A stretch of 64,000 nt of DNA, from NCBI GenBank assembly GCA_028247015.1, contig JAOKFJ010000001.1, positions 48,988 through 112,987 of the forward strand. The letters are read 5' to 3'. This DNA comes from Methylophilaceae bacterium (GTDB lineage: Bacteria > Pseudomonadota > Gammaproteobacteria > Burkholderiales > Methylophilaceae). Both the position numbers and the translations under genes were made by a program. Shown piece after piece: positions 29,474 through 39,598 of this stretch. The notes beneath the pieces are model-generated. The model was not told the origin of the DNA and ran no database searches. It saw nothing but the letters and a program-made list of their open reading frames with translations. The first letter of the stretch is position 1; every line of letters starts with the position of its first letter.

Positions 29474-29820
29474 GTAGAAAAAGAAGATCCACATCCACAA
29501 GTGCTTGTTGCTTGAGGATTCTTGATAACAAATTGTGAGCCCTGAACATTATCTTGATAGTCTATTTCAGCTCCAGTTAAATATTGAAGGCTCATAGGAT
29601 CAATCAATAGTGTCACCGAATCCTTAACCACTTTTGTGTCATCATCATTTATAGATTCTTCAAATGTAAAACCATATTGAAACCCTGAACAACCACCTCC
29701 ACTTACAAAAACTCTAAGTTTCAGATCTGGAGTCCCTTCTTCTTCAATTAATTCTTTAACCTTACTTACAGCATTGTCAGTAAAATTTACTGGCGTTGGC
29801 ATTACTAATTCTGTTGTCAT
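29470..29820 (-). CDS. erpA: Iron-sulfur cluster insertion protein ErpA
   Basis: An A-type carrier that delivers Fe-S clusters to target enzymes such as IspG/IspH. The 116-aa protein has the three conserved cysteines as [12 protein letters not shown] and CGCGSSF. The ErpA name rather than IscA rests on the neighbours (bactofilin, argC, rpsI), where ErpA sits in betaproteobacteria. Ribosome site GGAG lies upstream. Confidence 0.93.
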   Translation of the reverse strand: MTTELVMPTPVNFTDNAVSKVKELIEEEGTPDLKLRVFVSGGGCSGFQYGFTFEESINDDDTKVVKDSVTLLIDPMSLQYLTGAEIDYQDNVQGSQFVIKNPQATSTCGCGSSFST

Positions 29821-29832
29821 TCTTTTCTCCTA

Positions 29833-30237
29833 TTACTTCTCAGTTTTTACATCAATTTCTTTTGCATATTGCTTTATAGCAGAGGTGCTCATCATTTTTA
29901 GTACACCTTGAACCTTTGCTCCAGCATGGACCTCTAATACTTTATACTCTATATCACCACTTATGTCTGCCTTTGGATGTATCTCAATATAATTAAGGGC
30001 TCTAATATTGCCTGTTACTTTTCCGCCAATAATAGCGTTATGAACAATTATATCCCCTCTAACCTCACTGCCCTCACCCATGATAAGAGTACCATTATTA
30101 CCTCCAAGAACATTTACATTTCCAATTATTTTCCCATCAAGCCTAATTCCTCCAACATATGTGGTATCTCCCTTGATAACAAAGTCTTCATTGATGAGTG
30201 TATCAATATTAAATTTATTTTTTTTCTTAAAAAGCAT
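29833..30237 (-). CDS. Bactofilin
   Basis: A filament-forming cytoskeletal protein of 134 aa. The middle is a right-handed beta-helix core with short glycine-rich turns (GGIRLDGKIIGNVNV, MGEGSEVRGDIIVHNAIIGGKVTGNI), which is the bactofilin signature. These proteins polymerise at membranes and often act in cell shape with peptidoglycan enzymes. It overlaps the upstream coiled-coil gene by one base and precedes erpA by 12 bp. Confidence 0.92.
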   Translation of the reverse strand: MLFKKKNKFNIDTLINEDFVIKGDTTYVGGIRLDGKIIGNVNVLGGNNGTLIMGEGSEVRGDIIVHNAIIGGKVTGNIRALNYIEIHPKADISGDIEYKVLEVHAGAKVQGVLKMMSTSAIKQYAKEIDVKTEK

Positions 30238-30599
30238 TATTTTGGCCTTTTTCCAACGATTTTTTCATAAAAAAGAACATCTTCTTTTAGTTCTATATTT
30301 TCTTGTCTTACAACTTTTAATTCTTGCGAGAGTTTATCATAGGACTTAGATTCCATTTGTATTTGTAAAACTTTTTCTCGCATACTCTGATCAATTTCAC
30401 TATTAATACTTTCTAATTCTGCAATTCTTAAAAGAAAGCCTGTAATCTTCCCACCCTGATATAGTTTATAAGATAATAAAAAGCTTAAAGAAAACGATAA
30501 TAAAATGATCAGCAAATATCTTGGCCATAAATGATCTATTCTAATTTTAGCTTTCTTATGAGTTAAAAAATGCTTCTTTTTTCTAGATATATTATTCAT
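30237..30599 (-). CDS. Single-pass membrane coiled-coil protein (DUF6776-like)
   Basis: A 120-aa protein: basic N-terminus (KKKHFLTHKKAK), one membrane helix (YLLIILLSFSLSFLLSYKLY, about 29-48), then a coiled coil (about 55-115) ending GKRPK. A protein with this layout lies between argC and the bactofilin gene in many betaproteobacteria, and I recall it as DUF6776, but did not check. Its one-base overlap with the bactofilin gene suggests the two act together, for example as membrane anchor for the filament (inference). Confidence 0.7.
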   Translation of the reverse strand: MNNISRKKKHFLTHKKAKIRIDHLWPRYLLIILLSFSLSFLLSYKLYQGGKITGFLLRIAELESINSEIDQSMREKVLQIQMESKSYDKLSQELKVVRQENIELKEDVLFYEKIVGKRPK

Positions 30600-30611
30600 T
30601 CATTAAGCCTA

Positions 30612-31652
30612 TTATGGGTGAAGGGCTAATAAATCTAACCCCGTATTTTCAGGCCAATCCATCATAATATTCATATTCTGTATTGCCTGGCCAGCTGCAC
30701 CTTTAACCAAGTTATCAATTACAGATAGAATTATGAGTCTATTGGAATCTGGAATTTTATAAAAAGAAAGTCTACATATATTTGATCCTCTTACCGACTT
30801 TGTTTCAGGGCAACTTCCTGGTTCTAAAATATCAATAAATGGTTCGTCTTTATAGCATTCATTAAAAATTATTAATGGATCAAAATCCTGAATACAGTCA
30901 ACATATAAAGTTGCGTGAATACCTCTAACCATAGGTATTAAATGTGGAACAAACGTTAGCCTAATTTTTTTTTGGCCAGTAATAGCCTGTAAATTTTCTT
31001 CAATTTCTGGCAAATGTCGATGTCCTGTCAGACCATATGCCCTAAAATTTTCAGATGCCTCAGACATTAAAAGCTGGGTTTCTGTTTTTTTACCAGCCCC
31101 ACTAATTCCTGATTTTGCATCTGCGATTATCGTTTCAGTGTTTATTAAGTTACTCTTTATTAAAGGGGCTAATGCTAATTGGATCGCTGTTGGATAACAT
31201 CCTGGATTTGCAACTAATTGAGCTTCCTTAATTGCTGCTCTATTTACTTCAGGTAATCCATAAACTGCTTTTTTTAACTCTTCTGCCGCTTGGTGTTTCA
31301 TTCCATACCATTTTTCCCAAATAGAAACATTTTTAATTCTAAAGTCAGCAGCCAAATCGATAACTTTAACTCCATTATCGAGTAACTCTTGAACATAATT
31401 CATTGCAATTCCATTTGGAGTCGCAAAAAAAACTAATTCCGATTCCTTCAAGTTTGCTTCAGCTGGATCTACAAAAACATTTGAAAGGGTACCTCGAAGT
31501 GATGGATAAATGGCAGACACTAATTTTCCAGAATCATTTCTAGATGTAATTTGATCGATAATGACATTTGGGTGACTTATTAATAATCTTAATAACTCAA
31601 TACCAGTATATCCAGACCCTCCAACTATACTAACTTTAATTTTTGGCTTCAT
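30612..31652 (-). CDS. argC: N-acetyl-gamma-glutamyl-phosphate reductase
   Basis: Third step of arginine synthesis: NADPH-dependent reduction of N-acetylglutamyl phosphate. The 346-aa protein has the nucleotide motif GGSGYTGIELLRLL, the catalytic cysteine in ANPGCYPTA and the late GHRHLPEIEENL motif. It is the long (type 1) form. Reading continues to the DUF6776-like gene 12 bp on. Confidence 0.97.
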   Translation of the reverse strand: MKPKIKVSIVGGSGYTGIELLRLLISHPNVIIDQITSRNDSGKLVSAIYPSLRGTLSNVFVDPAEANLKESELVFFATPNGIAMNYVQELLDNGVKVIDLAADFRIKNVSIWEKWYGMKHQAAEELKKAVYGLPEVNRAAIKEAQLVANPGCYPTAIQLALAPLIKSNLINTETIIADAKSGISGAGKKTETQLLMSEASENFRAYGLTGHRHLPEIEENLQAITGQKKIRLTFVPHLIPMVRGIHATLYVDCIQDFDPLIIFNECYKDEPFIDILEPGSCPETKSVRGSNICRLSFYKIPDSNRLIILSVIDNLVKGAAGQAIQNMNIMMDWPENTGLDLLALHP

Positions 31653-31690
31653 TTTGTTATTTTATGCTTATATTATTGATTTATGTTAAT

Positions 31691-31716
31691 AAAAAAGCCG
31701 CTTAAGCGGCTTTTTT
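31691..31716. terminator. Rho-independent terminator after rpsI
   Basis: Perfect hairpin AAGCCGCTTAAGCGGCTT flanked by A-run and T-run, four bases after the rpsI stop on the minus strand. It separates rplM-rpsI from argC. Confidence 0.92.
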
Positions 31717-31719
31717 GTT

Positions 31720-32112
31720 TTATCTTTTTGAGAACTGTTTTTTACGTCTCGCTTTTCTAAAGCCAACCTTCTTTCGTTCAACTTCCCGACTATCTCGAGT
31801 TACATATCCTGCACTTGATAACTCTGGTTTTAATGCAACATCATAATCCATTAAAGCCCTCGTAATTCCATGTCTTACGGCTCCGGCTTGACCAGACTCA
31901 CCACCACCGATTACATTAACTTTAATATCAAAAGTTGCAGTATTATTTGTTAACTCTAAAGGCTGCTTTAAAATCATTTGAGATGTATATCTTGAAAAAT
32001 ATTCATCTACTGGTTTGTTGTTAACTACAATATTTCCCTTACCCGGCTGTATAAAAACCCTTGCAATTGAACTCTTTCTTCTACCTGTTCCGTAATAATA
32101 TTTACCTATCAT
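31720..32112 (-). CDS. rpsI: Small ribosomal subunit protein uS9
   Basis: A 30S head protein whose C-terminal tail reaches the P-site tRNA. 130 aa with the opening [14 protein letters not shown], the [15 protein letters not shown] motif and the basic tail ending KKQFSKR, which is the SKR terminus of the family. Co-transcribed with rplM (13-bp gap). Confidence 0.98.
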   Translation of the reverse strand: MIGKYYYGTGRRKSSIARVFIQPGKGNIVVNNKPVDEYFSRYTSQMILKQPLELTNNTATFDIKVNVIGGGESGQAGAVRHGITRALMDYDVALKPELSSAGYVTRDSREVERKKVGFRKARRKKQFSKR

Positions 32113-32125
32113 AATTTTCCTGAAT

Positions 32126-32554
32126 TTATAGTGTTATCGGTTGCGGCTGTTGAGCTGCATGCTGATGCTGATCACCTGCATAAACTTTCATTTTCTTAAC
32201 CATAGCATAACCAAGAGGCCCTTTAGGTAGCATGCCCTTTACAGCTTTCTCTAAAGCACGTCCAGGAAACCTATTCTGCATATTTTTAAAGTTTGTTTCG
32301 TATAATCCACCAACGTATCCTGAGTGCCGATAATAGATTTTTCCCTCATCTTTATTGCCTGTTACCTTAATTTTGTCTGCATTAATTACAACAATGTAAT
32401 CTCCAGTATCAACATGAGGAGTATAAATTGCTTTATGTTTTCCTCTTAATCTATGGGCTATAGCACTTGCAAGTCTCCCCAGTGTTGCATCAGTAGCATC
32501 TACTAATAACCAATCTCTTTGTACTTCATGTGATTTTGCTGAAAATGTTTTCAT
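32126..32554 (-). CDS. rplM: Large ribosomal subunit protein uL13
   Basis: An early assembly protein of the 50S subunit, 142 aa. It has the family opening W-x-x-V-D-A-x-x-x-x-L-G-R-L-A-S ([17 protein letters not shown]), the [13 protein letters not shown] motif and [11 protein letters not shown]. Usual partner of rpsI. Confidence 0.98.
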   Translation of the reverse strand: MKTFSAKSHEVQRDWLLVDATDATLGRLASAIAHRLRGKHKAIYTPHVDTGDYIVVINADKIKVTGNKDEGKIYYRHSGYVGGLYETNFKNMQNRFPGRALEKAVKGMLPKGPLGYAMVKKMKVYAGDQHQHAAQQPQPITL

Positions 32555-32645
32555 TTATTTATAACCAGTCATTTACAAAAAAAAATTTAAGAGCCGAATT
32601 CTAGTCTATTTTCATATCTTTTGTCAATGTTTTAAAGGCGTTTCC

Positions 32646-33500
32646 TTAGATTTTCATCATTTGTGACACAAAAGCCATAAACATAAAAAATCCTACGTAA
32701 TTATTGGCTAAAAAAGCCTCAAAATTCTTATCAGGATCCATGCTACTTCCGCTGAAAGAACCTCTTAAGGCAATTATTAAAGAGATGGCCATGATAAGAT
32801 AAAAAGATATTGAATAATGATTAACATAACCGATAAATATTAATATCAGGAACATAAATATAAAACATAAAAAAATGAAAGGAATCGTATAATGCTTAAA
32901 AGTTAAAGCTGAAGAACGAAGATTAATTTTTCGATCATCCTTCATATCCTTAATAGCATAATGGGAGTCATAGCTTAAAGCCCAAAATATATTTGCAGTA
33001 AATAAAGCCCAGGCCTCAAAAGGGAATTCGTTTTGAATTGCGGCGAAGGCCATTAAAATCCCAAATCCAAATGAAATTCCAAGCATCAATTGTGGTAAAG
33101 CAAAAAACCTTTTACAAAAAGGATAAATTAATACTGATAAAAGAGCGCATAAAGATAATTTTATTGCTAGAAAATTCAGTTGCATAACCAAAAAAAATGA
33201 AATCAATAATAAAATAACTAAATAAAGTAAAGCCTCAAATATAGATGCCTCTTTCACGGCAAGAGGCCTGTTCTTTGTTCTTTCAACATGTACATCAATA
33301 TTCCTGTCCACTAGATCATTAACAATACATCCAGCAGATCTCATCAAAATAGTACCAATAATAAAAATGGCAACTATCTTTAATTCTGGAATGCCCTGTT
33401 CAGCTACTAATAGCGCAGTTAATGTTGGCCATAGCAATAAAAAAATACCAATCGGCTTATTCATTCTAGTTAGAAGAATGAAATTAAAAAAATATCTCAC
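32646..33500 (-). CDS. ubiA: 4-hydroxybenzoate polyprenyltransferase
   Basis: Attaches the polyprenyl tail to 4-hydroxybenzoate in ubiquinone synthesis, in the inner membrane. The 284-aa protein has about eight membrane segments and both aspartate-rich motifs: NDLVDRNID and DMKDDRKI. Its start overlaps the ubiC stop by four bases, so UbiC's product is handed to the next enzyme from one transcript. Confidence 0.95.
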   Translation of the reverse strand: MRYFFNFILLTRMNKPIGIFLLLWPTLTALLVAEQGIPELKIVAIFIIGTILMRSAGCIVNDLVDRNIDVHVERTKNRPLAVKEASIFEALLYLVILLLISFFLVMQLNFLAIKLSLCALLSVLIYPFCKRFFALPQLMLGISFGFGILMAFAAIQNEFPFEAWALFTANIFWALSYDSHYAIKDMKDDRKINLRSSALTFKHYTIPFIFLCFIFMFLILIFIGYVNHYSISFYLIMAISLIIALRGSFSGSSMDPDKNFEAFLANNYVGFFMFMAFVSQMMKI

Positions 33501-34018
33501 TTAATAAATCTTAAATGTTCGAAATTTTTAAAGAATACTTCTGTCAGTAAGACACTTTTATTATTGTAATTAAACATAGATTGACGGCTCACTAAAATAT
33601 TAGAGTCATTATGACCAGAATTTCTAACACTTTTTGATATATCGCCATTTTTTGAAAATCTAGAATAAATAAATGGAGATCGTTTAATTACTTTTTGTTC
33701 AAAAATAATATCTGACAATGGGTTATCTTGAAGTCTTTTAATTCCATTCCAAAAACCACGTAAATTAATTTTTGGTGTTACTGTCCTCGCATACATAATC
33801 GGAAGACCATCAGCGTAGAGCATTACTTCTCTTAAATACAACTGGCCCTTCCTAAAATTTCTAAATTTATCTTTTTCTATTTTAAGAAAATTTATAATGG
33901 CAGGTCTAATCTGTATGACCTGAAACCTCGCAATATTTTTGACTCTCTTGCTAAGAGAACTTCTATTAGTCAACCAGAGGCGTAACTCACTCTTACTATT
34001 AATTTTATTTTGCCACAT
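33497..34018 (-). CDS. ubiC: Chorismate pyruvate-lyase
   Basis: Removes pyruvate from chorismate to give 4-hydroxybenzoate, the first committed step of ubiquinone synthesis. Family motifs are WLTNRSSLS, the catalytic REVMLYADGLPIMYARTV and the C-terminal S-V-L-L-T-E-V-F. I chose the ATG at 34018 (173 aa), 9 bp after the recG stop; an ATG at 34063 in frame gives 188 aa and overlaps recG by 37 bp. Neither has a strong ribosome site, so the start is open. Confidence 0.9.
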   Translation of the reverse strand: MWQNKINSKSELRLWLTNRSSLSKRVKNIARFQVIQIRPAIINFLKIEKDKFRNFRKGQLYLREVMLYADGLPIMYARTVTPKINLRGFWNGIKRLQDNPLSDIIFEQKVIKRSPFIYSRFSKNGDISKSVRNSGHNDSNILVSRQSMFNYNNKSVLLTEVFFKNFEHLRFIK

Positions 34019-34026
34019 TATTTTAA

Positions 34027-36075
34027 TTAAGCTCTTATGATTTCCTGATAATTTCGGAGCCATCTTTCTAAATGTAGATTAATAGATGGATGTTCTAATT
34101 CTATCAAATGATCTGCATCTTGTTTAGCCAATTCTAACAATACTGAATCTCTTTGAATATCTGCAACTCTTAGCATTGGTACCCCACTTTGTTTTAAACC
34201 AAGAAACTCACCTGGACCTCTAATTTTTAAATCCTCTTCAGAAATTTTAAAGCCATCTATATGCTCATAGATCGTTCTCAATCTTTGCTTAGCTAATATT
34301 GATAATTTTTTTTGGTACAGCATAATGCAGACACTTTTTTTAGTTCCTCTACCAATCCTTCCTCTTAATTGATGTAGCTGAGACAAGCCCATTCTTTCTG
34401 CATTTTCTATAATCATTAACGTTGCATTTGGAACATCAACCCCTACCTCGATAACTGTTGTTGCTACAAGAATTTTTATTTTATTTTTTTTAAAATTCTC
34501 CATGACAATTTTTTTTTCTGATGTCTTCATTCGGCCATGTATTAGTCCTACCTCATGCTGTTTAAAGTATTTATTAAGTACTAAATAAGTATTTTCTGCC
34601 GTTTCTAATTGCAGAGTCTCACTTTCTTCAATAAGAGGACAAACCCAATATACTTGACTACCACCAATAACTTCTTTATTAATTATCTCTAAAATTTTCG
34701 CTCTTCTTTCTTCAGAAAATAACTTAGTAGTAATAATTTGTCGTCCAGGCGGTAATTTATTAATTACAGATATATCCATGTCAGAGAAATAGCTCATAGA
34801 CAATGTTCTAGGAATTGGAGTTGCACTCATCATTAACTGATGTGCTTCAAATTTCTGATTGATGAGGTTATTTTTTCTTAATCTAATTCTTTGTTCGACA
34901 CCAAATCGATGTTGTTCATCAATTATATAAAACGCTAGATTTTTAAAAATTACCTCTTCTTGAAATAATGCGTGAGTTCCAATAATAATGTCTGACTCCC
35001 CAGCCATAATTTTCTTTTGGGTTATTTTTTTATTACTGGGTGACATACTTCCTCTTAATAAGTCAACTCTAAAGCCTAAGGGATCTAACCATTCTTTTAT
35101 TTTACTAAAATGTTGTTCAGCTAAAATTTCAGTTGGAGCCATAAAGGCAACTTGATATCCAGACTTAATAACCTGTATCGCCGCCATTACAGCTACAACT
35201 GTTTTTCCACTCCCTACGTCCCCCTGTAATAGACGATTCATTGGATGATTATTTTTAAGATCAAAATAGATGTCTCGTAATACTATTTCCTGTTGTTCTG
35301 TTAATTTAAAATCTAAATTTTTAATAAAGATATTATGTAGTTCATCAGAAAATTTAATTGGCATTGCTAGATGCAATTTTTTTTGGTGGTAAAGCCCTCT
35401 TAGAAAGAGTTGCTGCGCCAAAAGTTCATCATAAATTAAACGACGGTTATACACACTATCTTTTCGATCAAATAAGTTTATGTCACTATTTTTTGAAGGA
35501 AAATGTATAGTCTTGATTGCATCCATCAATAGCGGTAGTTTTCTTTTTAGATATAATTCTGGAAAGTGATCGTTATAGGCTTCAGCTTCGATAGACTTTT
35601 CAATCGACTTTTTAATTAGCTTACATAATAATTTCTGCGATAGGCCCGACGTCGTCGGATATATTGGACTAAAAGTTTGAGGTAAAGGGTCGTTTGTATT
35701 TAATATCTTATATTGTGGGTGAACCATTTCTTTAAGAAATAAATTCTGCTTCACTTCCCCAAAAACACGAATTTTTTTTCCTTCAGATAAATCTTTAATT
35801 TGACTTGGGTAAAAATTTATAAATCTTAATTGTATACTTTCGGATTCGTCTGCGATAATCACAATGAAATTTTTTCGTGGTCTGTAATTAACACTAGATT
35901 GTTTAATTACACCTTCAATTTGTACTCGAGCTCCAGGAATAATATTCTTAATAGATTCAATCTTAGTCTCGTCCTGATATCTATTAGGCAAATGAAGCAA
36001 TAGGTCAAAAACGGATTTAATATTAAGCTTGCGAAGCTTGATTGTTTGTGAGGGTGTAAAAATCGATTTTGGCAA
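34027..36075 (-). CDS. recG: ATP-dependent DNA helicase RecG
   Basis: A branch-migration helicase that rescues stalled replication forks. The 682-aa protein has an N-terminal wedge/OB domain, helicase motif I GDVGSGKTVVA (about 290), motif II as DEQH (about 386, the RecG form of DEAD/H), motif III SATPIPRT and the C-terminal LRGRIGRG motif. It sits in the spoT-ridA-recG-ubiC-ubiA run. Confidence 0.97.
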   Translation of the reverse strand: MPKSIFTPSQTIKLRKLNIKSVFDLLLHLPNRYQDETKIESIKNIIPGARVQIEGVIKQSSVNYRPRKNFIVIIADESESIQLRFINFYPSQIKDLSEGKKIRVFGEVKQNLFLKEMVHPQYKILNTNDPLPQTFSPIYPTTSGLSQKLLCKLIKKSIEKSIEAEAYNDHFPELYLKRKLPLLMDAIKTIHFPSKNSDINLFDRKDSVYNRRLIYDELLAQQLFLRGLYHQKKLHLAMPIKFSDELHNIFIKNLDFKLTEQQEIVLRDIYFDLKNNHPMNRLLQGDVGSGKTVVAVMAAIQVIKSGYQVAFMAPTEILAEQHFSKIKEWLDPLGFRVDLLRGSMSPSNKKITQKKIMAGESDIIIGTHALFQEEVIFKNLAFYIIDEQHRFGVEQRIRLRKNNLINQKFEAHQLMMSATPIPRTLSMSYFSDMDISVINKLPPGRQIITTKLFSEERRAKILEIINKEVIGGSQVYWVCPLIEESETLQLETAENTYLVLNKYFKQHEVGLIHGRMKTSEKKIVMENFKKNKIKILVATTVIEVGVDVPNATLMIIENAERMGLSQLHQLRGRIGRGTKKSVCIMLYQKKLSILAKQRLRTIYEHIDGFKISEEDLKIRGPGEFLGLKQSGVPMLRVADIQRDSVLLELAKQDADHLIELEHPSINLHLERWLRNYQEIIRA

Positions 36076-36090
36076 TTGATCTATATTGCT

Positions 36091-36471
36091 CTAATCTTCC
36101 ACTAAAAAACCATCTGCCTCAACAAGTGCATCTTTGGGAAGAGACTTAACACCTATTGCAGCTCTAGCAGGATAAGGTTCACTAAAATAATTAGGCATAA
36201 TCTCATTAACTAAAGAAAAATGTGCCAAATCTGTTAGGTAAATATTTAATTTTACAAGATCATCAACGCTAGCATTTGAAGCATTAATTACCTCTACTAG
36301 ATTTTTAAAAACTTGATGAATTTGTGCTTCTATACCGCTAACTAAGTTCATCGTTTTTGGGTCTAATGGAATTTGTCCAGATAGAAATATAATATTATTT
36401 TTTCTGATTGCTTGCGAGTATGTCCCAATAGCAGCTGGTGCATTTTTAGTTTCTATAACAGTTTTAGCCAT
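36091..36471 (-). CDS. ridA: RidA-family enamine/imine deaminase
   Basis: Hydrolyses reactive enamine intermediates released by PLP enzymes such as threonine dehydratase (an IlvA is at 41-1567). The 126-aa protein has [11 protein letters not shown], the [10 protein letters not shown] segment and [18 protein letters not shown] with the conserved catalytic arginine, the RidA-type markers. It lies between spoT and recG. Confidence 0.93.
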   Translation of the reverse strand: MAKTVIETKNAPAAIGTYSQAIRKNNIIFLSGQIPLDPKTMNLVSGIEAQIHQVFKNLVEVINASNASVDDLVKLNIYLTDLAHFSLVNEIMPNYFSEPYPARAAIGVKSLPKDALVEADGFLVED

Positions 36472-36515
36472 AATATTTATTCCAATTTTTAATAGTAAAT
36501 AAAATTTCTTTCTAA

Positions 36516-38717
36516 TTATTTTGTTACTGATTTTACACGATTGATTCTATTAATTTTTGTAATTTTCCTTAAGTTTCTAATTAACTCGGCAAGATGTATA
36601 CGATTTTTTACTTGTACAACAAAATTTAGGTTGGCAAAAGAACTTCCATCAGGTTGCTCTAATGCTACATTATCAATATTTGAGTTTGATGCAGCAATAA
36701 CAGAAGCAATCTTGCCTAACATTCCTTTTTCATTTACAACCAATATATTGAGATTGACATTAAATAATCGATTAGGCTCAGGCTCCCATTCAACATCAAC
36801 CCATCTATCATGATCAAGTTTAAATTTCCTAATAACAGGACAATCATGTGTATGAATAATCAGCCCTCTGTCCTTATTAATAAAACCTAATATTGGATCT
36901 CCAGGGATGGGATGACAGCATGTAGCAAGTTTAATAGCCATACCCTCGGCACCTTTGATCGTAATTACGTCCAAGAACTTACTCTGATTCAATGTTTTTT
37001 TAATGCCGTCCATGATAGCTGTTAATTGGTGAGCAACCATTACATTGACTTTTTTACCCAATGCTAACTCTATCAATAATTCATCTTTAGAGCTCATATG
37101 ATAATCTTGGATTAACTTTTTCCAGTGTTTTTTCTTAATGCTGTCAGGATCAATATGAAAGGCTTTCAAAGCATTATTGAGCATGCTATATCCAAGAATA
37201 ACTAGATCATTTGATTCGGCAGTCTTTAAGAAAGCTCTTATCTGAGATCTTGCCTTACCTGTTATAACAAAATTTAACCAAGCAGGATTTGGTTTTGCTG
37301 GGGAGGCTGTTACTACTTCAATATGATCCCCTGTTTTAATTTCCGTTCGCAATGGTACTAATTCCTGATTAATCTTAGCAGCAATAGTACTATTCCCTAC
37401 ATCAGTATGAACGGCATATGCATAATCAATAGTCGTAGATCCCTTTGGCAAGTTAAATATGGTTCCCTTAGGAGAAAATACATATACTTCATCTGGAAAA
37501 AGATCGACTTTCAAATGCTCCAAAAATTCTAAGGAGTCTGAGCCCTCTGTTTGTATTTCTAATAGTCTTTTAAGCCATTGATTAGTTTGTTGTTGGAGTT
37601 CTGTTACATGTGAGTCCTTAGTCTTATATAGCCAATGTGATGCAACACCAGCTTCTGCAAGATTATGCATTAGTTCTGTTCTTATTTGTATCTCAAGTGG
37701 CATGCCAAATGGGCCAAACAAGGTTGTATGTAATGATTGATAGCCATTAGCTTTTGGGATTGCAATATAATCCTTAAATTTACCTGGAATTGGCTTATAA
37801 AGTGAATGAAGTGCACCTAAGGCTAAATAACAGTCATTTAAATCTTTCACAATAATTCGAAAAGCATAGATATCATTAATCTCGGAAAAACTTGAATGTT
37901 TCTCAATCATTTTCTTATGGATACTGGAAGGATTCTTCTCTCTACCAAAAACATCTGCATTAACTTTAAAGGTACCTAATTTTGACTTTATTTCTGTAAG
38001 GCTCTTTTCAACAACCTCTTTTCGATTTCCTCTAGTTGCTTTAATTGCTTTAATAATTGTTTTGTGGCGAAGAGGGTGAATATATTTGAAGCATAAATCT
38101 TCTAATTCCTCGTGAATATTATTTAGCCCCAATCTATTTGCGATTGGAGAATAAATATCAAGCGTTTCTTGGGATATTCTAACCCTTTTCGAAGGACTTA
38201 AATGTTCTAGAGTTTCCATATTATGAAGTCGATCTGCCAACTTAATCAATATGACTCTGACATCTTGTGACATTGCTAATAACATTTTTCTGAAATTTTC
38301 TGCTTGAGCCTGTGATGCATCATCAAAATGAATTTTATCTATCTTGGACAAACCTTTCACTAGGCTTGCAACTTGAGGACCAAATTTTCTTTCTATTTCA
38401 ATAAGAGTACTTGAAGTATCTTCAACAACATCATGAAGTAATGCTGCTTGAATTGATGGGCTATCTAGATGAAGACGAGCAGCAATACATGCAACGGAAA
38501 CAGGATGAGTAATATAGTCTTCCCCACTATGCCTTTTTTGTCCTTTATGAGCATCAAGGCTATATTGATATGCACTCCATATGATTTTAATCTCTTTTTG
38601 AGGCAGATATGGTTTTAATAGTTGAGTGAGTCTTGAGTCTCTTGAGTTTGCAGGCAATAATTGGGGCAATGATTTTTTCTTTTGTTCCGCTTTTTTTTTC
38701 TGAGCGGTGTTTCCCAT
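36516..38717 (-). CDS. spoT: Bifunctional (p)ppGpp synthetase/hydrolase
   Basis: Makes and degrades the stringent-response alarmone. Domain order in 733 aa: HD hydrolase with the metal pair in [10 protein letters not shown] (about 95-96), a synthetase domain ([14 protein letters not shown], then [22 protein letters not shown]), TGS ([25 protein letters not shown]), a helical/zinc-finger part ([16 protein letters not shown]) and a C-terminal ACT domain. It sits downstream of rpoZ. With the DksA-like protein at 16758 it gives both halves of ppGpp signalling. Confidence 0.97.
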   Translation of the reverse strand: MGNTAQKKKAEQKKKSLPQLLPANSRDSRLTQLLKPYLPQKEIKIIWSAYQYSLDAHKGQKRHSGEDYITHPVSVACIAARLHLDSPSIQAALLHDVVEDTSSTLIEIERKFGPQVASLVKGLSKIDKIHFDDASQAQAENFRKMLLAMSQDVRVILIKLADRLHNMETLEHLSPSKRVRISQETLDIYSPIANRLGLNNIHEELEDLCFKYIHPLRHKTIIKAIKATRGNRKEVVEKSLTEIKSKLGTFKVNADVFGREKNPSSIHKKMIEKHSSFSEINDIYAFRIIVKDLNDCYLALGALHSLYKPIPGKFKDYIAIPKANGYQSLHTTLFGPFGMPLEIQIRTELMHNLAEAGVASHWLYKTKDSHVTELQQQTNQWLKRLLEIQTEGSDSLEFLEHLKVDLFPDEVYVFSPKGTIFNLPKGSTTIDYAYAVHTDVGNSTIAAKINQELVPLRTEIKTGDHIEVVTASPAKPNPAWLNFVITGKARSQIRAFLKTAESNDLVILGYSMLNNALKAFHIDPDSIKKKHWKKLIQDYHMSSKDELLIELALGKKVNVMVAHQLTAIMDGIKKTLNQSKFLDVITIKGAEGMAIKLATCCHPIPGDPILGFINKDRGLIIHTHDCPVIRKFKLDHDRWVDVEWEPEPNRLFNVNLNILVVNEKGMLGKIASVIAASNSNIDNVALEQPDGSSFANLNFVVQVKNRIHLAELIRNLRKITKINRINRVKSVTK

Positions 38718-38746
38718 GGATCCCCCAAATTAGGTATTAAATATTG

Positions 38747-38959
38747 TTAACCAACATTTTTAATTAAAATTTCTTCGCCAATTAAACCTTCAGCAATTTC
38801 TCTTAATGCAATCACAGAAGGCTTATCTTTTGTTCCTGTAACATCAATTAAAGGTTCTGAGCCATTTGCAAGCTGCCTAGATCTTAATGCAGCAACTAGT
38901 GTTAGTTGAAATCTATTAGGTATTAATTCTAAACAATCGTCTACTGTAATTCGCGCCAT
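38747..38959 (-). CDS. rpoZ: DNA-directed RNA polymerase omega subunit
   Basis: A small subunit that helps assemble the beta-prime subunit and forms part of the ppGpp site. The 70-aa sequence shows the family opening M-A-R-I-T-V-x-D-C and [17 protein letters not shown]; it ends earlier than the enterobacterial protein. It lies between gmk and spoT, the usual order. Confidence 0.95.
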   Translation of the reverse strand: MARITVDDCLELIPNRFQLTLVAALRSRQLANGSEPLIDVTGTKDKPSVIALREIAEGLIGEEILIKNVG

Positions 38960-38974
38960 TTTTGCTCCATAAAA

Positions 38975-39598
38975 TTATTTTCTTAACTCATGTATCAAAG
39001 CATGGTGCCTATCAAGTTGTTTATGAGTTTTTAATGTTTCTGACATAATGATAGCCTCTAATTCCCTTAAGGCACAATCAAAATCGTTGTTGATTGTAAC
39101 ATAATCAAACTTCTCTAAGTGACTCATTTCGTCTTTTGCTGCCGACAAACGCTTATTAATGGTTTCTTCTGAATCTTGTCCCCGTTTTTTTAATCGCTCT
39201 TCAAGAGCAATTATTGAGGGGGGTAATATAAAAATACTAATGGCGTTTTGATAAATTTTTTTAATATTAAAGGCGCCCTGCCAATCTATCTCAAGGATAA
39301 TATCTTTACCTGATTTTATTGTCTCCAGAATAATTTCTTTTGAAGTGCCATAAAATGCACCATGACACTCAGCAGTTTCTAGAAAAACATCTTTCTGCTG
39401 CATTTTATTAAAACTTTCTTTATTAATAAACTTATAATCAACTCCATCAACTTCACCAGGCCTTGGTGATCGGGTAGTGAATGAGATAGATAATTCAAGA
39501 GTAGGATTATTTTTTAGAATAGCCTTAACGAGCGACGTCTTACCTGCACCTGATGCAGCGGTAACAATAAATAAATTTCCTTGTGATGAATTAGTCAT
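38975..39598 (-). CDS. gmk: Guanylate kinase
   Basis: Phosphorylates GMP to GDP. The 207-aa protein has the P-loop ASGAGKTSL, the GMP-binding SFTTRSPRPGEVDGVDY segment and the lid R-x-x-x-R region (LKKRGQDSEETINKRL). Its start overlaps the yicC stop by one base (TAATG), so translation is coupled. Confidence 0.97.
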   Translation of the reverse strand: MTNSSQGNLFIVTAASGAGKTSLVKAILKNNPTLELSISFTTRSPRPGEVDGVDYKFINKESFNKMQQKDVFLETAECHGAFYGTSKEIILETIKSGKDIILEIDWQGAFNIKKIYQNAISIFILPPSIIALEERLKKRGQDSEETINKRLSAAKDEMSHLEKFDYVTINNDFDCALRELEAIIMSETLKTHKQLDRHHALIHELRK